From Epiperipatus broadwayi (lineage: Eukaryota > Onychophora > Udeonychophora > Euonychophora > Peripatidae), in NCBI GenBank assembly GCA_028023455.1, contig JAQFVV010006312.1, forward strand, positions 3,331,835 through 3,395,834: a DNA stretch of 64,000 nt, given 5' to 3'. The notes beneath the pieces were generated by a model that ran no database searches, was not told the DNA's origin, and saw only the letters and a program-made list of their open reading frames with translations. This document shows, in pieces, positions 51,528 through 63,960 of the stretch (positions are counted from its first letter, which is position 1; every line of letters begins with the position of its first letter). A program made the translations under genes and the position numbers.

Positions 51528-51535
51528 CAATTCTA

Positions 51536-53639
51536 AACAAAATACGTAGAATTTAAATGAAAATGTTTTTCATAAAGTTATTAATCACTACATCCTGATC
51601 AAAAGTGTTTCAAGTTTATCCTATCCATGCAAGTATTTATTTATCCATTGCGTTAATCCAGGAATAACTATTTACAGCAACTAATTTATTCATTTTTAAA
51701 CAGACGATAATATTATAAAATAGCTCTAATTAATTTTGAAGAATATTATTGATCCAATTGTTGAACAAATTAACTAGCAAATATCAATGGCACTATAAAG
51801 TTAATTATCAATCAATATTATATTTTATTAGAATTAAAATGGAAATATTAAAATATTTTGATAGCTTTAGCATTTTATTTTAACTTAAACTTTTTTCTTT
51901 AAAAAAAACAAATTTTCATTTTCATAAAACTTTTATAATTAAACCACTGATCTATTTTTTCCAAATTGTAGATTAATAAACATTTAAAACATACCAACTT
52001 CTTGCAGGTAATTCTTTCAAACTTAAACTGGGAAGCTCCGACATTTCAAAAATGTAATATTGGAAACGCTACCGGTGATTTGATTCTTGGCCGTCCGACT
52101 TGAAAATATTTATAAATCTAGTGATCCATATTAATTAGATACCACTAAGTTATTCTATGTTTATAACAAATTTTGTGGTAATTTAGTTACTTATTAATGG
52201 TTTCAAAATCAGCTCAGCAAATTTACATTTGCCTTTACCATTTTGTTCTTTTCTCTCTTCTCAAGACAAACTAACAGACGATATTCTCTTAGAAATTCGC
52301 GCTCTTTTCTTTTATTACATTGAGACGCCTACGCAATTGTTGTATTTATTTAATAATTTATTTTAATTGAACAAATGGTTTTATTTTAATTCAATAGAAA
52401 TAATAATTTAAGATTACTTTAAATAAATAAAAACAAAATATTATTTTTAATTAAAATTTTACCAAATTTTAATATGTTGTAAAATTTTAAAAGTTAAAAG
52501 TTTTGATATGAGTTAGCATATGGAACGAAGCAAATTGAAATTTATTAAAATAATATCAGAAAGTAATCTTTTCAAATGCGAATCAAGCCAACCAAATCAC
52601 CAAAAGAAGAAAGAGAAATTTTTATATAAGTTACATCAATGAATATATTTTCTACTAAAATATATGGTTACAATATATATATATATATAATGACTAAATA
52701 TATGAATCACAATAAATTCTATTTGACATTATCTTCCAAGTTTTAATAACTTTTATGCTAAGATCTTGTCTATTAACAAATTGCTTCCTCTGTTAATAAA
52801 ATAACTATTTTTAGTCTTTATTATTATTTTTTTCTTCGTGCTGTATTTTTACTTTATTTAAACCAAATACTGTACAAATTGTTTGTGACATTTATTAGCT
52901 AATGATCATTAAATACATGGGATGTTTGAACAGTATTTATTTTGTGTGCTTTAACTCTTTTGTATAGTAATTGATATTCTTTGAATTACTTTTTTTATGA
53001 AAACTGAGTTCAATTATAATATGAAAACCCACACAAATAAATAATTTTATGTATTGTATTATTTTTATATTTTTTATCAATATTATCTTTAAAATTTTTA
53101 TGTAATCTGATTTCCATTAGGAGATAAGTTATATGCAACATTGTAATACTTAGAACAAACATGATTTATAACTTATTACCTTTTTTCAATATATAGTACT
53201 CAATTATTCATTTTTAATGCATTAGTGTTGATATTATTTAACATTTTCTTATTGTTAACCACTACATCCAATATTACTACCAAAAAACAATGCAATTAAT
53301 TATTTTTTGGAAGTTCAGTAAAAAAGTTTGAATATAGGCTTTAGAGTTTGCTTTTATACCTATATTTCAAACCATGCAGGACATATATAAAGTTAATAAT
53401 AGTAACAATATTTTTAACTATTTATCTATCCATCCAGCTATATAATATTAATCTACATATAACTCTGGTTCATGCTATCATTGATATAAAAAAGTTGAAG
53501 GATATTATTAACACTTTTGCTTTAATAAAAAGTAAAAAAAAAAATTATTTACACTTTTGGAGAACAATTCATATAATTATCACATTAATGCATGAGAACA
53601 CATATATACTTATACAAAAGGTGGGATAATTGTGGTAGG
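51536..53639. other. No gene recognised
   Basis: AT-rich. Less AT-rich patches near 52010-52100 and 52240-52340 show no motif. The 93-codon frame at 53348-53629 is low-complexity and hydrophobic. Confidence 0.45.
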
Positions 53640-54180
53640 AGAATTGTTGAGTGTTTTAGTGTTAAGGAATGGGATAAAAGAATAGATGCATTAATAAAGA
53701 ATAGGGAGTTTGGAGAGATGGATAGCTAGTATAAAGAATAAAAAGAGTTTAAATATTTATCGAAGTAAACAGAATATTGGATGTGAATTAATTTATGATA
53801 ATAGCAAGAAAAGTAGTTTACTGTTTAAAGCTCAAACGAGATCTTGAGCAACAAGGGAATATACATGTAAATGGAGTAATATGGTTGATTTATTCAGTAA
53901 GCTGTGTAAGGAAGGTATAGAGAATATTAGGCATCTGTAAATTAAATGTAAATGCCTGAAAGCATAAAGGATACAAATAATGAAGTTGTGGAAGAATAAA
54001 TATGAACAAAGTGATTATACAGAAAGTGGCTTATTGGTTTTTATGCTGGGTTTGGGAAAAGATAAGGGAGTTTTAGATCTAAATGCCATGGAGTTGATAA
54101 AGATTATGTTGTGGAAATGGGATGGATCAGGGTAGAAAAGAATAAGGAAAAACTTGAGGTAGGGAATGTAAAGGGGTTCA
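53640..54180 (+). pseudogene. Decayed 3' end of a LINE reverse-transcriptase ORF
   Basis: In one plus-strand frame, interrupted by several stops, the translation includes NIGCELIYDNSKKSS followed by LLFKAQTRS. Further on come a KLCKEGIENIRHL segment and IKCKC, then a KLWKNKYEQSDYT run and a hydrophobic C-terminal part. This order (basic run, then C..C..E.I.HL..KC, then a poorly conserved tail) matches the C-terminal zinc-knuckle region after the reverse transcriptase in many non-LTR retrotransposons. No complete RT domain is present and the frame is broken, so it is a dead 5'-truncated copy. It lies about 180 bp from the homeobox exon on the opposite strand. The clade cannot be fixed from this fragment. 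Confidence 0.5.
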
Positions 54181-54359
54181 AAGTGGCTAACAGGTTTCTC
54201 TGGGCATAAGTGCTGAGAGATTTCTGACTCGGTATAAGAAGTCACAGTGCATCACATCACATATATGTACATATAAAAATCTAGTTATAAATAAGTAATT
54301 ATTGACTTTAATAAGCAAAATTGTACCAACAAATCTATAATTAAAAATTGTCTCCCTAC

Positions 54360-54714
54360 CTGCTGAATCGCCATAAGATGTTTTCATTTGCTTATGTTCA
54401 TGAAGAATGGGAATTTTTGTTTCTATCATAATATCTACATCTTCCATTTTTTTCAAGTGATTATGAATATGTTTTTCTTCAAGGTGATTAAAAAGTCTAT
54501 GTTGCTCTTTATTGTCATCACTTTGTTCTTGCTTAATTCCAATTGCTATATTTTCTTCTACTATACTACCACTTTCATTTTTCTCTTCATCCACTTCCAC
54601 CTCTTCTTTTTCGTAGCCATTGTCTCGCTTCTCCTCAACATGTTCTGTTTTTTCTGGTGGACATTGATTCTTTTGTTTTTTTCGAAATTTAGCTCTTCTG
54701 TTTTTAAACCATAC
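54360..54714 (-). CDS. Internal exon of a paired-like (K50) homeobox gene, Dmbx-like
   Basis: This exon probably belongs to a nuclear DNA-binding transcription factor. Read on the minus strand it opens with VWFKNRRAKFRKKQ, which is homeodomain positions 47-60: W48, F49, N51 and R53 are the invariant helix-3 residues and K50 marks the Otx/Gsc/Pitx/Dmbx specificity class. F56-R57-K58-K59-Q60 fits Dmbx better than Otx (RAKCRQQ), Gsc (RAKWRRQ) or Pitx (RAKWRKRE). The exon starts directly after an AT-rich intron ending in TATAG, at the position 46/47 intron common in paired-like homeoboxes. It ends at CAG|GTAGGG with the frame left in phase 1 (118 codons plus one base). After the homeodomain come an acidic stretch (residues 37-47), a sumoylation-type IKQE (60-63) and a His/Lys-rich segment (about 76-90). 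Open frame continues past the donor to 54187, which I read as intron. The upstream homeobox exon and any OAR exon were not found. Homeobox exon: very likely. Dmbx orthology: probable. Confidence 0.8.
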
Positions 54715-55375
54715 CTATAATTATAATTTTGATTATGATAAAAATTAATACATATATATAAAGATATATATGCGTGTGTGGAACAATCGATAGAAATTTT
54801 ATTTATTCATAAATCAATCTTATCAATAATTAAATATCACATTAATATACTGAACGTTTTGCAATAAAATAAAATAAAAAACAAATTGTAATATAGTTGT
54901 TACAGGTAAGAAAACATGAAGTTTGAGATTTGACACTACTTGACATACTTGTATTGTTTGACACTTATACTGCAATATATATATATCATAACAGTTTATA
55001 TATCTATATATCAATTAATCAATCAATTTACTTACCTACTTATGACAATATTTTATCCTTAATAGTAAAGTTTAATAAAAAATATTACAAAGACCAAACT
55101 GTTATCTGCTTTTTTCTTAAGTCATAGCAATAAATGTCATTGATTCAGTATATTTATATATTGAATATGCGTAGATATACCCAATTAAAATCTAAAGAAA
55201 ATTAAAGCATTTAAAGAATAAATTACATTTTAAAGACATACTGCACATTAGTTTAAGTTTTTTGTTAATGTAGTTTTGACCTTTTTCATATAATCATTAC
55301 CCTCTGAATTAAATTTTAAAGATATATTTCACAATAACTTAAATTTTTCCTCTCTTGGAATGTCCTTATCTCATT

Positions 55376-55433
<58 letters not shown>

Positions 55434-58400
55434 ATGTAGTCAGTCATTAGTGATTATTTCTAAAATAATTAATGAATATAATTAACTATTAAAAAACAAC
55501 TTGACCAAAAATTTAAATTCATTTCAAATATATAGAGAAGCAATACTTATATATACTCCATGTATATATGTGAAAAATTCGACGGAATTTTTTAATTAAA
55601 AGATTTTAACATTGCTAATAAGTAGAAATTATATATATAATTACATGCACTAGTAAATGTATAAGTATTATTAATTTTAAGTTTATTTTAAAAGTGATTT
55701 TTTTTAAAAAAAATTATTTTACTAACATTTGTAAAGGTATTTTATAAGTAGGTGAATGAATAAGTTGTTATTGTATAAAATGTAATTAAATTCTAGATCA
55801 ACAGATCAACTAATTAAGAAAATATCTGATGAAATTTAGTCAAAGCATTGTCTGTTATTTTTCCCTTTAAAAGTTAAAATTTTATAAATGTTGTAATTGG
55901 ACAAATAAACCACAGACCTTAAAGAAGTTTAAAAGTTATTTATAACCAATAGATAAATGATGGAAATGCCCCACAATGAAAACTGATTTTGCTAATAAGA
56001 CAATATAGAAACTATAAATTTGGTCTTTCTGAAGATAATTGATTACTGCTGATTCTGACTTTAATTGTTTTCTGCTTTGATTGACTATTATGCTTTGATT
56101 ATGCTCATTATTGTGTTGTATGCTAAATTATCATGAAAAAGTAGAGAAGCAACTGTCTGCTTCACTCTAGTGAAGATGGCTAAGTGAAAGCCATCAATAC
56201 ATTATGATTGTTGAGAATCCATCAAATCATGTAGAACCATCTCAAGAAATATTGTGTCAAGTTTATATGTCATCTATATGCTATCTAACTTCAGTAGGGT
56301 CTATTGCTTTGGGAATAAATCCGTTTTAAATTAATAAGTGTAACACCATCAGTTACCACCCATTGAATAAGAAAGTAAATGCATGTTAGTGAAGATTGCT
56401 GCAGTAATCAAGACCAATATGATAGAAACTTCTCCAGACATAGCTATAGTTCTACAGACTGAGTCCTCTAAAAGTCTCTCAATACCTGAAATCAAACTTT
56501 CAACTCTTAGCGATGAAAAGAGTAATGTGTATAAACTTTGAATATATTATTATTATTATATCTCATGTTAATATTAAGTATTTTATCTCCTACATTTAAT
56601 TTATATTGAAAATATTTTATAAATTATTATGATTAAATTTACTTAGAAGTAGATCTGATTATAAATTAGTATGCCAAGGGATTGTTAGTTTTAGCTACAG
56701 TTCTGTCACTGTATAATTAAAAAAAAATTTTTTTTAAATAATTAGCTTATTATTGCAAACCATTATCATGCTCTTAAAACTTAATTAGTATTTTAAAATC
56801 AGAACTTATAATAGCTGTCACTTTTATTAACCTTAAGTTGTAAAAATAATAGTTTAATGATTAACATGAAAACTACAGATTAATGATCTTTGGATAGCAT
56901 AAAACAAGCTGAATAGACAAATTAAATTAAGTAAGATTGTTTTTTTAATAGTTTACAGCTTTAAATAAGCAAGCATGGAAAGCATAATGGAGTGTATTAA
57001 ATTTACTTGAGCTGACCTACTTTTATTTCCAGCTGTTTTGTCTATGTATAATGTTTATTTATAATATATATATAGTTTTGCCTATTCATAAATGTGTATA
57101 TACTATTTACATCTTATGGTCATTCACACTTAAAAGCATCTATAAGCAGTAGTATGTGGTAGATGCACATTCCTACTTTATATCATATGCTTTGTTTATA
57201 TATATTTTTCTTTATGTAATACCATTTGTGCTTCCATCATCTTGCACTTAGTAATTTCCTTTGAGCAGTAGTGTACAGTAAATGCACATTAACACCATAT
57301 ATATATTGAACTGGGTCTGTTTAGTAGAAACTGTTTCATTGGGTTTTAATTCCTTTTAACATAATTTTAAATTTTATGTTTTCAACATTACGTGAATGGA
57401 CTGCCCTTTCAAGCAGAGGGGAGAATACCATCCATAGCAGAGCTATCAACAATACCCACAGTCAGATCGAGCTATGCAAAACATAACATGCTCACATTTT
57501 CAGACTGTGGCCCACCGTGACTGCTAGATTCAAACCCATACCATCCAAAACATTTTATTTGTTTAGAGGTAAACATCAGGTATCAGTTAATTACATGAAG
57601 TAACTAACATACCTGGATGGTAGGCCCATAATCCAGCACTTGAAATATACCATGACTAGCTCAAACTCTGGCTCAGGGTCCAGCATATTTACTTAACACA
57701 TAAAATAACTTATACAATAATTGACTGGTGATGCACTGACAAGAGAGAAAGTGAATATAGACAAAAGGACAATTAAGGCAAGCATTAATATTTAATTGAA
57801 CATACACATATCTAATATAATACAGTAATATTCAAATTTACATATAAAATCATATAAGTAATTACTCTGGCTAAATTATGATAGTCCTTTGTTAATTAAA
57901 GTCCATTCATTTAAATATAAAGTATCTGTAGAGTATCTTTACCTAGGTTTTCATTTGTGTGTATTTTCCAGCCAGTTGGCTTATAGTGATAGCATTTATT
58001 TTATGATTATGGCATCAGTTTTCAGCATTTATTTAAGGTGGAATAGTTGAATTGCAGAGGTTTTGGGGATGAAGCTCTGTCAGACACTTCCATGGCTTAT
58101 GTGACTTATCCATTAGTGTTAAATGCAGCAATAATTGTCTGGCTTACTACTGCATTACAAATATCTGGATCTCTGGTTGCTTGGATTCTGCATTCTGTCC
58201 GAACTGATGAATGATCTAGAAATTGTAGCCCTATATCACAAGCTAGACTATATCACAAACCCAATTGACTAATAATAAAGAGAGCAACTTTATATACTCT
58301 TTCTTCTCTTATTATTTTAATCTCCTAAAGTTATTTTTAAATTTAAATTTTAACTTGAAATGTCTTTTTATTAATTTTTCATTTCTGGTTATCTTAATCC

Positions 58401-59988
58401 CTTGCTCAGATTCAACTAAACATTTTTGATCAGATCATTCACAGTTCTTTTTTAATTAATAGAACTATTGATTTTGATTCTATTATTAATCAAAATCTTA
58501 TACACTAATTATATAACCAAAGATATTATTTTTTCTACAGACAAAATTTTTACAGACACATTTTATTCTAAATTTTACATATTTATTTAGCTTTTACTTT
58601 ATAAAAATTCTTTTCTTTAAAAGAGAGAGAGAGAGAAGTTTTAACTGTTCTTTAATTCTATTATACATTTCTCCCCCCCCTCCTGCTAAGAAGTTTTATT
58701 CTAAAATAAAAATACTACCCAGTATTTTTTTAAATTTTTCGTTTAAAAAAAAATCTTTAAATTATTTTTGTAATAAAAATTACAGACTTGTACCACTGTT
58801 CAATAGCAGTACTATATATATATATACTATGTGTGACATCCATTTGCATTGCAGGCCTCTTGAATTTAAAAACTTTTTTTGAAAAATAGTATGCAGTAGG
58901 TACACATTCCTTCCACATATAATATGCTTTATGCTATATTTATTCTTGGTTTACTCTAAAAAACTTGAGCTGAGTCAAGCCAATATGAAAAGGTATAACC
59001 ATGTACAAATATTTTAATTTTTTAACAGTTAGTTAACTTTTGATGAATTCTTGTCAGAATTAACTCACTATGATGCTGGCAATAATTCACTGAAACTTAA
59101 CTCAGTGCTATTAAGTTAGAATATATCTATATGGTTATACCATTTCATAGTGGCTTGACCCAGCATAAGTTTTTTTTTTTGGAGTATTTCATTAGTATAT
59201 GAAAAGAGTTTAATTTTAAATAATTATATTCTTGATTTATAATTGAGTGTAATCCAAATGTTGTTACCTGTGTCTTACACCAACTTAGTTAAACTTCAGT
59301 TATTTACCTGCATTACATCCTGAAATAATTGATCATAGTTAATGATTCTAGCATATCCAGAATCTGTAAGTTTGTTAAGTCTTAAAACTGTATTGTGACC
59401 AGTTGGATTAGTAATTAGTAGTAATAGTTAGTCTGTGCAATGAATTTATATCTGTCCAGAGGCAATTAAAATGAAATGTACCATAAATTACCTGCACATA
59501 AAAATAATAATAGTATCAATAAATATCTTACTAATTTGTATTCAAACTAAATAAGGCTAATAAGGAAAATATGTTATTATTCTAAATTTAACCCAGACTA
59601 AAAAGAACTAATAGAGTAATGTTTCTTGTGGAGGGCTATCAATTATATTATTGTTTGGGTTGTAATAATGTATATAGTAAATGAATTGTAATGTTTCATT
59701 ATTTTTAGCATTTATCATTATTTGCAATCACTAAGACTAATTAAAGTATGATAATCTCACATCTAACTGATCTTAGTTGGCTATAGAAAAAAATTGTTGT
59801 TCATGTATGTCAGAAGGTGGGGCTGACATTCACATTAACTTTGGATGATTTTCATCTGCACAGTACATTTTAGACAATTACAGTATACATATATATGTCA
59901 TTTGTGTATATATGTGTAAGTGTCTAATTGACAAGAATTTACTTTTTTGTCAAATTGTTTACAATTAACGAAAAGAAGGAGGTATTAA
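54715..59988 (-). other. Probable intron upstream of the homeobox exon; no further exon recognised
   Basis: The acceptor for the homeobox exon is at its low-coordinate end. The stretch is AT-rich with an (AT)n tract at 55380-55429 and somewhat less AT-rich patches at 56.1-56.5 kb and 57.4-58.3 kb. I searched the minus strand by eye for homeodomain helices 1-2 and saw none. Three related copies of a short motif built around GCAGTAG(T)...TGCACATTCC lie at 57146-57173, 57265-57290 and 58886-58910. Confidence 0.4.
55380..55429. repeat. (AT)n microsatellite
   Basis: Uninterrupted run within the probable intron. Confidence 0.95.
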
Positions 59989-60757
59989 CCCATAAAACAC
60001 TAATTATATTATTGGTTGTATGAGGTAAAAATCAAAGCTTTTAATTGGCCAACTCACAAACTGAAGACAAAGCTAATTGTTAAAATATATTCATCTATAA
60101 TATTAAATTCACTTCAGATTCATTTATAAAAAGTATATTAATAATTTGTCAGGTTATGAAAGTGAACGAAAGTTCTTTCAAAAATAAATTGCTATTTATT
60201 TATTATAAAATATTCAATTTCGGAAAATTTAAAAGCGAACATACAAACAAAGAATTGCTGACATAAATGCTTTTTTTTCAGTTTTACATTATGGAAAAGT
60301 AAATTTTTTTTTTTGCTAAATCTTAAATATTTTTACTAAAATCTTCTATATTTTTCTAAAATAATTTTGTTTTTTTAGTATAGTTTATGAAAATTATTTT
60401 AAATTTCTCGAAATATACTTTTATAATATTTTAAATCATATTCGAAATGAAAATCTCAGTGTTTTTCTTTATTTTCTTTGATCAGGCAGTTTCTTTGTTC
60501 TTTCCAGCCAATCAGAATGTCTTTATCGGCTGAGAGCTGGCTGAGAGCCAATCACCAACAAGCTTATTTATTTGTTTAGCATTAGAGGCCATTTTATTGA
60601 ATTTTTACTTGTAAAATAATTCAGAAGAGGGCAGCATCTTACAGAACTTTTAAAAACCTAATCAATAACTGTCAAACGAATATCCTAGCATTAAAAATAA
60701 TGGAATTAGAGTGACATCAGCTGTTGATGAGAGGTCTCATAAGAGGCAGGTTAAGAG
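59989..60757. mobile_element. piggyBac-type MITE, copy 2
   Basis: Flanked by TTAA (59985-59988 and 60758-60761). It starts CCCATAAAACACTAA and aligns along its length with 29936-30682. The best-preserved block is around GGCAGTTTCTTTGTTC followed by CCAGCCAATCAGAATG. The right end is mutated (GAG where copy 1 has GGG) and the subterminal palindrome is degraded to GATGAGAGGTCTCAT. Confidence 0.75.
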
Positions 60758-60761
60758 TTAA

Positions 60762-63085
60762 AGGAATTCAGGGTACATTTTTAATGTCAACTCCATATGC
60801 TCTTACCTTTGCAGTTGTTAATACTATATTTTTATGTTTATAGCATACAAACATGAATAAGCTCCATACCAACATACATTAATCAGCATAGCTCATATTC
60901 CTTTTTACTACTGAGATTAAAATCAATAAATACTATAACACTTCTTTGTTGCCTTAAATTTTTAACTGTAATATCACTGAGTTTTCTTAATGACAGAATA
61001 AATGAATTTATGAATTAACCTTTTATTAGTTATTTTAAATCATGACAAGCAAAACTATATTATGATATCTATTCTCTAGATACCATAAAGCTGCCAGTCA
61101 AAGCAGTGGTTGGCAGCAGAAGCAGAACGTGCTAAGAATTTTCTGATTTCTGACCCATGTTTCTATTTGATAGCCTTTTATTTAGATACTTACAACTGCA
61201 TGTCACTTTCAAGTAAAGAAGATTACACAAAATAAAAAAAGGATGGGACATTGCTGGACTTTGTAAAATTAGAAGAAAAGGTGAATAGATAATTGTTATA
61301 AAAAGTTGGCATGTATTATACTACTAAGACACAAATATTGAAAGCACAATTGAAGTAGGATTCATCATACATAGAAATACTTTATTTACATCATATAACC
61401 ATGAAAATATTATAAATATTGTAATGGATAAAGTAGGTTGATATGTAACTTTACTAGAAGTTGCCACTAGACAATAAACCTAGATCTCTTTTCTATATCA
61501 AATTGTTATTTAATATTTTTAACTAATGAATGCAAATCCTAAAGAAAGAAGTTAAGTTTACCAGAAAAGACATTTACATGCAAACCTAATAATCATACAA
61601 TGTTTTTTTTAACAGTACCATGGCCATGCAGATCAGAAATCTTTTTACAATAGTATAAGTAATTAGAAACCATAAATTATATAAAAAAAGTTTTCTAACT
61701 AATAAAAAATTCTGGAGATAAGAGACAAGTTCATCCAGCATAAGTGATATATGGACACATATATTGTATTTAGCAGATAAATATATTTTAATATTTTTAT
61801 TCAAATTATTAATCAATGTTAAATAATAAAATAAAAAAAATCTACAATTAACAAATAAAATGTTTTATTTAATAAACAACAATAATGTTGTTGTAGCAGC
61901 TATTAATATTCAAATTCACATATTAAAATCAATCAATGCATAGATAATTGACAAATGACCATATTATCAAACTAAACCATGTCAGAATGGATATGAATGG
62001 TTAGTTAGTAATCCAGTAACATAGACATTGAAGGCTTATAAGATGGAGCAATGGGTGAAATGCCTAATGAATATAAGACAAATTCAATACTATAATAATA
62101 TTTAAAGTAATGGCAATAAAAAACAATTACACTTAAAACGAGATATAGAATATTTGAATAACTTAGTGATAGTTTATCGATATATCTGTACTTATAATAT
62201 AATGATATTACCCATGCTCTTACAAAAGTATTTATTACAAAAGTAAGTCATCATAAAAACAAAGCCATAAAAAATTTACAACTAGTATTAATAATATCAA
62301 GCTAAACACATACAATCACCCAATATCCAAACTGTCAATACATACAACATTGGCCAATTATCATATGCAAAATAAACACTCATTAGCAATTAAACATTAT
62401 TATAAACTTAAAATAATTAGTAATTATCTTTAAATAATAAATATTATATATTTTACAATACGTAAAAAAAAACAAAAAACATATACTTTCATAAATAAGA
62501 ATAAAATATTATTTTTTTACACTTATACATATTTGAACTATTTTAATAGAATACTTGAAAAAATTAATTTACATACTTATCTTATTACAAATTGTAAATT
62601 TATGTAATGTTTAGAATGGATAGCAAATTAATTGGCCAATTCGCTCCCCTTGTAAATTTTTCCATAAGTATTATACATTAAAATGCATGTAAAATGGTAT
62701 ATTTTATTATAATAATTTTTTTACCCAAAAATTTTGCGCTAAAAACTGCAAAATTCAAAATTCCCACTCTTACAATAGACATAAGTGCCACCCTGACATG
62801 ATTGGTCATTGTGTGTTGCCAAGGCTGTAAAACATTTGACATTCTACAACATTAAAATTTCAATGACACAAGAACATGTTTATTTGTGAATTTATTATGA
62901 TTTTATATATTTTTTAAAAGTAATTTGCACTATATTTATTAGATATCAAAAATATAAATTATTAATAACTTATTTTGACATGAAATACTTTATTTTCAAA
63001 AATATAATGTTATATTAGCAGCTAGCATAAATATGGCCAGAAGCAAATTTGAAGACCAGCTATGACGTAAACAATATACTTGATA
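60762..63085. other. No gene recognised
   Basis: AT-rich. The 76-codon minus-strand frame at 61586-61816 has no recognisable domain. A less AT-rich patch near 61090-61160 is noncoding as far as I can see. Confidence 0.45.
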
Positions 63086-63185
63086 TTTTTTTTAAGTGTC
63101 ATAGCATCGGCCGGGATGCAAACCTGCAACCTGGGCAACTGCCTTCAAGTGCAAGGCAGTCGGGCTGACCTCTCAACCACCAATG
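63086..63185 (-). mobile_element. tRNA-derived SINE, copy 3 (best-preserved tRNA head)
   Basis: On the minus strand the head starts GCATTGG and ends CCGATGC, which pair as a seven-base acceptor stem with one G-U. It has A box TGGTTGAGAGG (63169-63179), B box GGTTTGCATCC (63114-63124) and a TGCCTT/AAGGCA anticodon-type stem. After it come TATGACACTT and an A-rich tail, so it is a retroposed copy rather than a working tRNA gene. Confidence 0.65.
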
Positions 63186-63349
63186 CAAGACAATATATAG
63201 ATATTTATGATAAAAAAATGCAAATTTGCAATAAATATTCAAAAAACTTAAACATTTAAAGCATAATTTGTTAGATATTAGAGAAATAAATAATTATTTA
63301 TTTGGATGTGAAAATTTAATGAGAATTAAAAAATATTTCATTAATTTTA

Positions 63350-63960
63350 TAAACTGAAAATAATCTTTCTAGAAACGATGACATGTACAGTCTTTGTTTT
63401 GATTACATCCTCATTTTTTTTAATATTTACAGAAACAAAATGTGAACATTTAAAATTTACTTCAGTAGTAAACAAGAATATCTATCAAATAAAGTCAAAT
63501 TTCTTTTTTTCTGATAAGTAATAATCATTTTATCATATATTTACATTGACATAAGCTGAAAATATTTTTTTCTAGAAATGATGATGTGTAAAGTCTTTGT
63601 TTTGATTATATCCTCATTTTTTTAATATTTATAGAAACAAAATGTGAACATTTAAAATTTACTTCAGTAGTAAACAAGAATATCTATCAAATAAAGTCAA
63701 ATTTCTTTTTTTCTGATAAGTAATAATCATTTTATCATATATTTACATTGACATAAGCTGAAAATATTTTTTTCTAGAAATGATGATGTGTAAAGTCTTT
63801 GTTTTGATTATATCCTCATTTTTTTAATATTTATAGAAACAAAATGTGAACATTTAAAATATATTTCAGAAGTAAATAAAAATATCTATCAAATGAAGTC
63901 AAATTTATTATTTCTGATATGTAATAATCACTTTATCATATATTTTACATTAACATGCAA
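63350..63960. repeat. Tandem array: three units of about 202 bp
   Basis: Units start CTAGAAAYGATGAYRTGTA at 63369, 63572 and 63774. The first two and the start of the third are almost identical; the end of the third is more diverged. Each unit contains AAACAAAATGTGAACATTTAAAAT-type and ATATCTATCAAATRAAGTCAA blocks. Noncoding. The array may continue in other form beyond the window. Confidence 0.95.

Noticed and set aside
53348-53629. 93-codon plus-strand frame
   Set aside because: Hydrophobic, AT-driven composition and no recognisable family; the LINE signal begins only after it.
54187-54359. Continuation of the homeobox reading frame past 54360
   Set aside because: A strong CAG|GTAGGG donor occurs there, and the sequence beyond it has intron-like hydrophobic, low-complexity translation.
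57380-57740. Possible tRNA-like B box (minus strand) and less AT-rich repeat
   Set aside because: No A box at the right distance and no second copy in the window.
61586-61816. 76-codon minus-strand frame
   Set aside because: No domain, no promoter or splice evidence; length is within chance for AT-rich sequence with few stops in this composition.
63086-63185. Functional tRNA gene
   Set aside because: The acceptor stem pairs, but the body has an A tail and shares a non-tRNA TGACAC extension with two other copies, so it is retroposed. A tRNA covariance search would settle this.
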